A stretch of 64,000 nt of DNA from Streptomyces sp. NBC_01244 (lineage in GTDB: Bacteria > Actinomycetota > Actinomycetes > Streptomycetales > Streptomycetaceae): positions 1,240,001 to 1,304,000 of the forward strand of contig NZ_CP108488.1 in assembly GCF_035987325.1 (NCBI RefSeq), written 5' to 3'. Positions 1-6,951 of this stretch are shown one piece after another. How positions within the stretch are numbered: position 1 is the stretch's first letter; each line of letters begins with the position of its first letter. The translations under genes and the position numbers were made by a program. The notes under the pieces are model-generated. The model was given only the letters and a program-made list of their open reading frames with translations, did no database searches and was not told the DNA's origin.

Positions 1-345
1 CCGCGGTGAAGTCCCAGCGGTGCCGGTGGGGCGCGGGGACCAAGCATCCGCCGTCGGCCAGGTCGTCACCGTCACCGGGGCCGGCGACCCACGGGGGGCG
101 ACGGTGCCGGGCAGCGGGGCGCCCTGGTCAACCGCGATGCCGTACTGGCCGCGAGCGCCAGCGCGGTGCACGTCGCCGCGGGCAACGGTGTAGCGAGGCA
201 GGGCCCGCCAGCTGCTGTGCTGGTCCTCATCTAGCCCCAGCTCCCGCTGGCCGGCGCGTGGGCCTCGGGCCCGGTCACCGGAATCCGCGCCAGCGGCGGA
301 TACACCGTCGACGTCAACTGGACTCGGGAACAATTGCCCCGGCCC
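1..345 (+). pseudogene. Decayed 3' end of a GH95-like glycosidase
   Basis: No intact gene. From 241 the + strand reads LPLAGAWASGPVTGIRASGG followed by YTVDVNW, which resembles the C-terminal beta-domain of GH95 alpha-L-fucosidase-type proteins (LPALP..W..GSVTGLRARGGF.VD..W). An in-frame TAG lies just upstream (232-234), and other traces are spread over different frames between 60 and 230, so the gene is broken by several indels. The 5' part would lie outside the window. The family call rests on this short stretch only. Confidence 0.45.
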
Positions 346-544
346 CTGCGACTCTACGAAACAGACGATGGTCCGCCAAGATCATCTGCAAGAAGAGCAG
401 GTGGGAGCCCTGTCGGCCGCGTCGGGCTTGTGGTGACGCCCGGAGCAGAGCCCGGACCCGGCGGCCACGACGGTCCGCGCGGCCAGCCGGTCGTCCGCGC
501 CTCCGGACACGCCGGTTCCGGACACGGCGGTTCCGGCCTCGCAC

Positions 545-1816
545 CTACCGGCCGGACTCGGCCTTCTTGGCGTCGTCAGCTATTTGGCGCAGGGCCTTGG
601 CGGGACTACCGCCGGGCGTCATCGCGCTGCCGATGTTCCGCTTGGTGCTGGCGCTCACCAACGTCCATGAGGTTTTGTTGACGGGGGGAAGCTGGGAGGC
701 CGGCAGCTCGTCCAGGAACTTCCAGAGGTCCCGGTATCTCTCGGCCGCCCTCATCTGGCTGGTCACCGACATGGTGACGGGCAGCAGGTTGTTGCGCGTC
801 GCGAACTCCCGCACGTTCTCGTCGCTGAAGACGAAGTTGAGGAACGTGCCGAGCTCCTCACGGTGCCCGTTCCGCTTGAACGCCATGATCCAGTCGACCA
901 CTCCCGGCGCCGGTGGGGTCTTGGCGTCACGCCCGGGCACAGCTACCGTGCCGACTTTGATCCCTGCCTTCTGCGCATCCTGCAGCAGGGATGGAAACCC
1001 GTTGACCATGCCTACCTCGCCGCGCAGGAAGGCCGCGTACGCTTCCTTGCGGTTGAGCTGCTCAGGTGAGACGGGACCGGTGAGCCCCTCCTTGACCAGG
1101 TTCGCCTTCAGCCAGTCCAGACTGTCGACGTTCTCCTCGGAGCTGATCGCGTAGGACCCGCTGGGGCTGGTGTATCCGCCACCGCCTCCAAGCATCCAGG
1201 CCATCGTCTCCATCTGGGCCTCCTCGGGTCCCAGCGGCACCGCCATCGGGTACCGGACGCCGGTACGGCTCTTCAGCCGGTGTGCCACCGACTTCAGCTC
1301 GTCCCAGGTCCTCGGAGGCTGGGCGACACCCGCCTTCGCGAACAGCTCCTCGTTGTAGAAGAGGAGTCTGGTCGAGGCAGCGAACGGCATGCCGTATTGC
1401 TCGGTCCCCTGTTCTCCGGCAGTGGAGAACGGTCGCAGGAAGTTCGCCTGTACGCGGACGGAGAGCAGACTCTCAGCGGCGTAAAGTTCACCGCGTTTGG
1501 CGTAGTCGGCATACGCTCCGATCTGCGCCAGGTCAGGTGCTTCGCCCTCCTCGACCATGTCGGCGACCTTGCGGTCCACGGAGTCCCAGGACACGACCTC
1601 CACCTCGACCTTGATGCCGGGATGGGCGGCCTCGAACGCGGTGATCAGTGCGTCCCAGTACTGCTCGGTACTGTCGGACTGGCCTCCCACCTCGTAGTCG
1701 GCGGCCACCAGCCGCAAGGTGACCGGACCCTCGTGGCTGTCGGCGCAGCCCGCCGACGAGACGGAGAGAACGAGAGCGGTAGCGGCCGCTGTTAGGGCAT
1801 GGCGGTGCCTCGGCAC
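545..1816 (-). CDS. Orphan sugar-type ABC solute-binding lipoprotein (SBP1)
   Basis: A 423-residue extracellular solute-binding protein of the maltose/multiple-sugar class. The N-terminus is a lipoprotein signal (VLSVSSAGC, Cys about residue 24). The body has family features such as ITAFEAAHPGIKVEVEVVSW, APDLAQ and YGMPFAASTRLLFYNEELF. The start is GTG (complement of 1814-1816), preceded by GAAGAAGGGG. It should capture an oligosaccharide for an importer, but no intact permease adjoins it: only the tail of a MalG-type permease survives immediately upstream (1917-2160). It is a close paralogue (about 70 % by eye) of the protein at 38937-40211, which sits in the same arrangement in the opposite orientation. 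It may use a permease encoded elsewhere, act only as a sensor or binder, or be on the way to loss. Confidence 0.85.
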   Translation of the reverse strand: MPRHRHALTAAATALVLSVSSAGCADSHEGPVTLRLVAADYEVGGQSDSTEQYWDALITAFEAAHPGIKVEVEVVSWDSVDRKVADMVEEGEAPDLAQIGAYADYAKRGELYAAESLLSVRVQANFLRPFSTAGEQGTEQYGMPFAASTRLLFYNEELFAKAGVAQPPRTWDELKSVAHRLKSRTGVRYPMAVPLGPEEAQMETMAWMLGGGGGYTSPSGSYAISSEENVDSLDWLKANLVKEGLTGPVSPEQLNRKEAYAAFLRGEVGMVNGFPSLLQDAQKAGIKVGTVAVPGRDAKTPPAPGVVDWIMAFKRNGHREELGTFLNFVFSDENVREFATRNNLLPVTMSVTSQMRAAERYRDLWKFLDELPASQLPPVNKTSWTLVSASTKRNIGSAMTPGGSPAKALRQIADDAKKAESGR

Positions 1817-1916
1817 GGGGTTACCCCTTCTTCTGTGCGGGATGGCTGATGTCAGAGCAGCCCGGCTCGCCCGCCGAAGGATGGCGAGCGAGCGGGGCCG
1901 CGGGCAGTTCGTGGGG

Positions 1917-2160
1917 CTACTTGACGGATCCAGCGGTCAGTCCGGAGACGGCCTTGCGCTCGATGAGCGCGACATGATGACGACGGGGACGATGGCAATG
2001 ACCGAGCCGGCGAATAGGTAGTTCCACTGGACTGTGCAGTCCCTGATGAAGCTGTTGACGCCGACGGTCAGGGGCTGGCCAATGGCGCTCATAGCGCAGG
2101 CGTAGAGCTGGACCTTCGTCGCGGCCGCCGTGCCGAGGACCTTGAGGTCGAGGACTTACA
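1917..2160 (-). pseudogene. Remnant of MalG-type sugar ABC permease (C-terminal tail)
   Basis: The minus strand encodes QWNYLFAGSVIAIVPVVIM, then after a one-base deletion near 1975 continues in another frame as ALIERKAVSGLTAGSVK and stops (TAG, 1917-1919). This is the canonical C-terminus of carbohydrate ABC permeases; compare the intact GLTAGSVK ending of the gene at 20326-21234. Upstream, traces such as QPLTVGVNSFIRDCTVQW persist, then homology ends. The stop is about 100 bp upstream of SBP1, so the ancestral order was permease then SBP. A matching remnant precedes SBP2 (38737-38849). Confidence 0.75.
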
Positions 2161-2346
2161 GGAGGCCAGGCCCACGGGCGTCCCGTTGGCCGCCAGTCCA
2201 GCAACCTCGCCGCGACACATGCCGACCGTGGGGCAGAAGAAGAATCTCTGCCGCCCCACGGTCAGCTGTACACCGAATCCGCTCCTGCGCCGCACCTCCA
2301 TCGCCCGGACTCATTGGGCTGGGGTGGAACCGGAGGGCGTCTGTCC
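2161..2346. other. Intergenic stretch without a recognisable gene
   Basis: Between the permease remnant and the stop of the 2347-3747 gene there is only non-coding-looking or unassignable sequence. A short open stretch on the minus strand could be debris of a secreted glycosidase, but no family motif is visible. Confidence 0.3.
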
Positions 2347-3747
2347 TTAGGACCAGCAGGCTTTGTCGCCTGCACTGTTTCCGTTCAGCCAGAGGCTGAG
2401 GTAGCTGAGGCCGGAGATGACGCCGATGCGCTGTTCCTTGCCGAAGTAGCTGTTCTCGCTGTTGTTGGCGTAGGTGTGGCCGTCGGCGTGCCGGGCCTGC
2501 AGGGCGATCTGGGCGTCGTTGTGGAGCTTTTCCCAGGTCGATGCCTTGGTGGCGACGAGGCCGTCTTGGCCGTGGATCGAGACGAGGGCGTCGAAGCCTC
2601 CGAAGTAGCCGGCGAAGGTGGTGCCCCAGTCGTTGCCCTGTGGGTAGAAGATGTTGGCGGAGTTGGGCTGGTAGACGGTGTTGGTGCCGCCGTTGGAGGT
2701 CGGGTAGCGCTTGTCGACGAGCGCGTCGTAGACGAAGTTGGTGTTGCGCAGGGCTGCGACCGGAGCGCACTTCTTCGCCAGCCCCGCCGTGGCGGCCTCG
2801 TTCAGTCCCTGGTCCAGGATCATGTAGAGCGGGTGCAGGAGGCCGTGGTTGATGACGGTGCCGTCGTCGCCGATGTTGCTGCCCTTGAGCCAGGTGGACA
2901 GCTGGATGCCGTTGATGGTGGCCGGGTTGGTCAGGTCGGCCGGGCGGGCTGTGGCGGCTACGAGCAGTTCCTTGTGCCGGGTGCTCCAGGCGGTGGCCTG
3001 AGGGTGGTCGGGCATCATGGCGGTGGCGAGACCAAGCAGAGCGGCGCTCCATTGGTTTTCCTCGACCTTGCTGTCGCCGGCATCGGCCGAGGTCCCGTCT
3101 TTGCGGGTCATGTACAGCTCTTGTCCGCTTGTGCCGATCAGGAAGGTCGCGTTGCCCGTGGTGAACCGGTTGGCTTCGGCGACCAGCATGTTCACGACCT
3201 TGTCGCGGTCGGTAGCCGACAGCTTGTCCCACATCAGCCAGGCGGCCATGCCGTCGTAGTAGGCCCACAGCGAGGTCTGCCAGCCGGAGCCCCAGGCGGT
3301 GACGCTGTCAGTGTTGTTGGCCTTGTGGCGGGCGGCGACGGTACGGATCAGGTTGACATCGCGGGTGGTGGCGTTGGCCGCACTCAGATTGACCGGGTTG
3401 TACACGCCCAGCTTCAGCGCGATGGCGGCCGAGAGCGCGGTCATCGCGGGCAGACGGACGGCCTCTTCGGCCTTGCCGCCCAGGTTCAAGTAGCCGTCGG
3501 CCGCGTAGGCCGTGTACTTGGACGCGTAGGCCGGGCCGATCAGGTAACGGGACTCGTTGGCCAGGATGGTCTTCGTCCGCTGGCCCATCGCATCGGTGCC
3601 CGCATAGGTACCGAACGTAGTCCAGTCGATCGGCTGGACCTGCTCCCCGGGAGTGGCGCCCTGGGCGGTGGAGATCTGCAGCGTTGCTGCCACCACCGCG
3701 CCGGCCGCCACCGTGGCGAGACACCGAACAGACCTCTTCAGCTTCAT
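2347..3747 (-). CDS. Secreted protein of unknown function, putative alpha-toroid carbohydrate-active enzyme
   Basis: A 466-residue protein with a clear Sec signal peptide (MKLKRSVRCLATVAAGAVVA, cleavage after about residue 30, ..TAQGA). I do not recognise a named family. It is rich in helical, aromatic repeats (AWLMWDKLSATDRDKVVNM, AALLGLATAMMPDHPQATAW, INHGLLHPLYMILDQ, FYPQGNDWG), a texture typical of alpha/alpha-toroid hydrolases and polysaccharide lyases. The same landmarks (GWLMWDKLSTTDRE, SMMPDH, VNHDIVHPDYM, YYPMGNDWG) recur in the paralogue at 36220-37689, so the NDWG, H-P-x-Y-M and MMPDH motifs may line an active site. It is divergent from the ROK regulator at 3980, with a palindromic operator candidate between them. 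ATG start; a leader of about 150 nt separates it from the palindrome. Confidence 0.75.
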   Translation of the reverse strand: MKLKRSVRCLATVAAGAVVAATLQISTAQGATPGEQVQPIDWTTFGTYAGTDAMGQRTKTILANESRYLIGPAYASKYTAYAADGYLNLGGKAEEAVRLPAMTALSAAIALKLGVYNPVNLSAANATTRDVNLIRTVAARHKANNTDSVTAWGSGWQTSLWAYYDGMAAWLMWDKLSATDRDKVVNMLVAEANRFTTGNATFLIGTSGQELYMTRKDGTSADAGDSKVEENQWSAALLGLATAMMPDHPQATAWSTRHKELLVAATARPADLTNPATINGIQLSTWLKGSNIGDDGTVINHGLLHPLYMILDQGLNEAATAGLAKKCAPVAALRNTNFVYDALVDKRYPTSNGGTNTVYQPNSANIFYPQGNDWGTTFAGYFGGFDALVSIHGQDGLVATKASTWEKLHNDAQIALQARHADGHTYANNSENSYFGKEQRIGVISGLSYLSLWLNGNSAGDKACWS

Positions 3748-3902
3748 AAATGCTCCTCTATATGCCCAAGTCCGACATTACGTCGGCAGGAGATCTACTG
3801 AGCGGCAGCGAAGTTCCGCACCACGGTTGGCATCCCAACCTCGCCGGGCCGACCCGCTGGGTTATCGACACCCGCAGCCGAACCTCAGGCCTGCGGTGAA
3901 TT

Positions 3903-3923
3903 AGTATCGAACTATTCGATACT
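3903..3923. promoter_or_regulatory. Perfect palindrome, probable operator of the adjacent ROK regulator
   Basis: The arms AGTATCGAA and TTCGATACT are perfect inverted repeats separated by CTA. It lies in the AT-rich part of the divergent intergenic region between the secreted-protein gene (start 3747) and the ROK gene (start 3980), where a repressor would block both promoters. TACTGT about 10 bp to its right could be a -10 box for the ROK gene. That the ROK protein binds here is inference. Confidence 0.65.
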
Positions 3924-3979
3924 CGTGGGCATACTGTTGGGGTGCTCTAGGCCACCTGTCAAGAGGGAGATGAGGATCG

Positions 3980-5185
3980 ATGACGATCGCGCCCACGGCT
4001 ACCGGGCCCCATGTGCTGCGCCGCATCAATACCACCGCCGTGCTCGATGCCCTGCGGTCCACCGACGGCATGACCGCGCGGGTGTCGGCCCTGGTCGCCA
4101 CCACAGGGCTGTCCCGGCCCGCGGTGTCCCGGGCCCTGACCGCGCTGGCCGACATCGGGGTGCTGGAGTTCCTGGTCACCGAGGACAGCGGCGTCGGCCG
4201 CCCCGCGCAGCGCGCCCGATTCCGCGCCGAGCACGGGCACGTGGCGGGCATCGATATCGGCCCCCACAAGCTGCTGGTGACCCTCGCGGACCTGTCGGGT
4301 ACCGTGTGCGCCGAGCGGCGCGTTGCACTCGCACCCGGGGTGGTCGGCCGCGAGGCGGCCGAGCTGTTGCGGACCACCCTGGCCGATGTCGCGGCGGACG
4401 CCGGCGTGGAGCCGACCTCGCTGTGGGCGGTCACCGTGGGTACTCCCGGCGTGGTCGACGTCGAACGGGGCGAGGTGGTGCTCGCGCCGAGCATCCCCGG
4501 CTGGGCGGGCCTACCGGTGCTGGCCGAACTGCGCGACTGGCTGGGCTGCCCTGTGCTGCTCGACAACGACGTCAACCTGGCCGTGACAGCGGAACGCTGG
4601 CGCGGTCCGGCCGAGGACAACCTGCTCTACGTCCATTGGGGCGAACGCATCGGGTCGGGCATCATCATCGACGGCAAACCACACCGCGGCGCGTCCTCGG
4701 CGGCCGGTGAACTCGGATTCGTCGACCTCACCACGCCTTTGGACGACGAGCCGGAGCCGGTCGTCGACGGACTCGGCCCCTTCGAGCGGCTGGTCGGTGC
4801 ACGGGCGATCCTCGAACTGGCAACGGAACGCTGCACCGGGCCACTGCGCGAAGCCCTGCGCTCGGGCGGTGACGTGGCCATCCTGTTCGAGGCCGCGGCG
4901 AACGGCGACGAGCAGGCCCTCACCGTGGTACGAACCGTGGCCCGCCGGTTCGCACGCGGTCTGGCAACCCAACTGCTGGCTCTCGACCCCGAGTGCGTGG
5001 TCGTGGGCGGCGGCGTGTCCGGAGCGGGCGACGTGCTCTTCGGCGCGGTCCGCACGGAACTCGCGCGGATGCTGCTGACACCGATCGAGCTGCGTACCTC
5101 CGCACTGCGGGAAAGGGGTGTCGTTCTCGGCGCGATCCGCATGTCTCTGGACACGGCGGAGCAGCGACTGACTGGCATGCTCTGA
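3980..5185 (+). CDS. ROK-family transcriptional regulator (ROK1)
   Basis: A 401-residue protein with an N-terminal winged helix-turn-helix (residues about 10-75, RVSALVATTGLSRPAVSRAL then GVLEFLVTEDSGVGRPAQ) and a ROK sugar-kinase-like domain (HVAGIDIGPHKLLVTLADL, VGTPGVVDVERG, LDNDVNLAVTAERW). Such proteins are cytoplasmic repressors that release DNA on binding a sugar. It lacks the usual C-x-C-G-x-x-G-C zinc motif present in the ROK proteins at 43673 and 44637. The ATG start is preceded by GAGGGAGATGAGGATCG. It is divergent from the secreted protein at 2347-3747, its most likely target. A broken ROK N-terminus of the same kind (GVVELPVTEDSGAGRPA) lies at about 40360-40680. Confidence 0.9.
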   Translation: MTIAPTATGPHVLRRINTTAVLDALRSTDGMTARVSALVATTGLSRPAVSRALTALADIGVLEFLVTEDSGVGRPAQRARFRAEHGHVAGIDIGPHKLLVTLADLSGTVCAERRVALAPGVVGREAAELLRTTLADVAADAGVEPTSLWAVTVGTPGVVDVERGEVVLAPSIPGWAGLPVLAELRDWLGCPVLLDNDVNLAVTAERWRGPAEDNLLYVHWGERIGSGIIIDGKPHRGASSAAGELGFVDLTTPLDDEPEPVVDGLGPFERLVGARAILELATERCTGPLREALRSGGDVAILFEAAANGDEQALTVVRTVARRFARGLATQLLALDPECVVVGGGVSGAGDVLFGAVRTELARMLLTPIELRTSALRERGVVLGAIRMSLDTAEQRLTGML

Positions 5186-5205
5186 CACGCGCCAGTCCGC
5201 CGTCG

Positions 5206-5235
5206 GCCCATGCGCGGCCGCGGCCGCGCATGGGC
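5206..5235 (+). terminator. Terminator hairpin after ROK1
   Basis: A 14-bp perfect stem, GCCCATGCGCGGCC against GGCCGCGCATGGGC, begins 20 bp after the ROK stop codon. Confidence 0.7.
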
Positions 5236-5249
5236 GATGCCCGCCGAGT

Positions 5250-5325
5250 TCACTTCTGTGTGATGACCACCATCGCGTCGTGCGGGGGGACGCTTACGGT
5301 CGCCTTGGGCCGACGTGGCCGTGTT
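5250..5325 (-). pseudogene. C-terminal scrap of a glycoside hydrolase
   Basis: The minus strand reads ..KATVSVPPHDAMVVITQK and stops at 5250-5252. A 'V.PH....V' ending is typical of the C-terminal beta-domain of GH27-type enzymes (compare FTLAPHQSVLLKLTG in the intact GH27 nearby). Nothing of the catalytic domain remains. It lies where the GH27 partner would be in the left, collapsed copy of the GH31-GH27 pair. Confidence 0.45.
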
Positions 5326-5327
5326 CA

Positions 5328-5477
5328 AGCAGCATGAGCTACAGGGAGCGCTGACGGGTGCACGGACGACGGCGGGCAGGAGGGGGCGATCCACCGCCCG
5401 CCGCCCGCGCGCTTCGCTGGCTCCCCACTCGTGGCGGGTGGGGAGCCAGCGGCTCCACTCGCGACGGTGGTGCGTCA
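5328..5477. repeat. Copy A of duplicated GH31-downstream spacer
   Basis: This spacer is related to 9405-9558. Both begin with CAAGCAGC, pass through CGGCGGGCAGG and a strong hairpin, and end at the stop codon of GH31 or its remnant. The homology continues into the coding remnant at 5475-6230. Confidence 0.6.
5416..5450 (-). terminator. Terminator hairpin after the GH31 remnant
   Basis: A 13-bp stem, GCTGGCTCCCCAC against GTGGGGAGCCAGC, lies downstream of the decayed GH31 tail. The intact GH31 has a different stem at the equivalent place (9494-9532), so the hairpin structure was kept while its sequence drifted. Confidence 0.65.
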
Positions 5478-6230
5478 GGAGGTGAAGGACCACCGCTCGT
5501 CCGTGCCGCTGCCACACGTCGCCAGAGTCAGCCGCGTGGCGTTCACCGTGGCCGATCCCACCGGCGCCAAGCACTTGCCGCCGCTGCGGATCGATCCCTC
5601 GGCCCCGAGGGACCACTTCGGTCCGGTACTCGTGTTGCACGTCTGCACGGTGACTTCTGTGGTGGCACCGCCATCGGGGCAGACGTCGTTAAGACCCGTC
5701 AGCCACCCGTCCGATTGGAACGTCCACGTCTGGTTGCCGCCGCCGTGGCAGCTGTACAGCGTGGGCTAGTGCCGGGTGTGGTGCTCCTGCCCGGCAGGTC
5801 GACGCAGCTGTGCGAAGCAGCGTTGACCAGTTCCATGTTGCTCGGCAGCGGTGCCACCGTACCCGTGGCGGAGAGCTCGCCGAGGTCTGCGGGGAGGCCG
5901 GGATCGCGTTGGCGGTCGGGAGGGTGGTCCCGGTCGCCTTGACCGTGAACGCGCCGGACTTGATCCACAGGATGCCAGCGCGGTCGGTCGCATCGAAGTA
6001 CCAGCCGGTGGTCGCGGCGTTGTAGGCGGTCTTGGAGCTCTGCTGTGCCAGCGTCGTGCTCCCGACCGTGACACCGGTGGGTACCTTCGCGGTGTGGACG
6101 CTGAACTCATAGCCGCGCGAGGCGGACTTTCCGGTGTAGGAACCGGTGGCGGCCCCCACGGAGACGGTGACGTCGCCGGACCCGGAGACCGGGGCGGAAA
6201 CGCCGCCGCGGGTACCCGTCGCGACCTGAC
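5475..6230 (-). pseudogene. Decayed duplicate of the GH31 3' end (jelly-roll tail and ricin lectin)
   Basis: The minus strand repeats the C-terminal part of the intact GH31 at 9556-12720 closely, for example GSGDVTVSVGAATGSYTGK, RGYEFSVHTAKVPTGVTVG, TTGWYFDATDRAGILWIKSG and KATGTTLPTANAIPASP. It then jumps directly to GELSATGTVAPLPSN and the ricin-type module SHSCVDLPG, with a frame change. The F5/8-type module (about 130 codons) between these points is deleted, and further frameshifts break the lectin. Upstream of 6230 the homology stops, so the catalytic domain is gone. The terminal stop (TGA, 5475-5477) matches that of GH31. Confidence 0.85.
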
Positions 6231-6812
6231 CGGTGGTGGTGTCGGTCGGCGGGTGGATTCTCTTGAAGATCCCGCTGCACAGAGTGTGCAAACCGAAGGA
6301 CGCCGGCTTGGCGGTGAACCGGACGCGCCGCCGGCGGTCCACGACGCATCGACCGTCTGGAACGGCAGGTGAGTGTCGAACAGGCCGGACTGCCGTACGG
6401 CGCATGGGCCGCGACTGCCCTGCCCCTACGAGGCCGTCCGCCGCACCTGACGGGGCACGAGGCCCGGACCCTGCGGCAGCCGCAGAAGCACCTCCCCACG
6501 ACGGGGCCCCTGCGGGGGCCGCCCTCTTCCGGATCGTTGCCCATCGCACCGCCCGCCGAGTCACGACCCGGCCCCTCCCGCGGCCTCGGCCCCACCCCGT
6601 CCGGGCCGGCGGCGGCGCACCGCGACACGGTGCGCCGGTGCGCGAACAGGACAGCGGTGCACCGTCCTCGGCGAAGAGGCGGACGATGACGGCCACCGAA
6701 CGCCGGTAGCCCCACGCCAGCTCGCAAAGGCCCGCTCCGGCCTCGCACCTCCGGAGCTGCGGCGACTGGTGTACGCGGGTGCGGGTGCGCAGCGAGCCGC
6801 CGCACCCATGGG
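6231..6812. other. Gene-free stretch upstream of the collapsed GH31 copy
   Basis: Between the pseudogene and the GH27 terminator I see no conserved protein. The open frames here have biased, repetitive Arg/Pro/Ala composition typical of antisense reading of GC-rich DNA. A short minus-strand frame (FDTHLPFQTVDASWTAGGA near 6320-6380) may be glycosidase debris. Confidence 0.35.
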
Positions 6813-6852
6813 CGAGGGGCCGTACCCGCCGGCGGGCGGGTACGGCCCCTCG
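6813..6852 (-). terminator. Strong terminator hairpin downstream of GH27
   Basis: An 18-bp perfect stem starting CGAGGGGCCGTACCCGCC with a four-base loop lies 100 bp beyond the GH27 stop. Confidence 0.75.
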
Positions 6853-6951
6853 CTCAACACCCTTCAGCTGCGATCTGTCCACGGAGGACGAGTCGGATCA
6901 ACCTCCGCTGCGGGGCGGATGCAGCGGAGGGATCACAACCCGACGCGTGTC

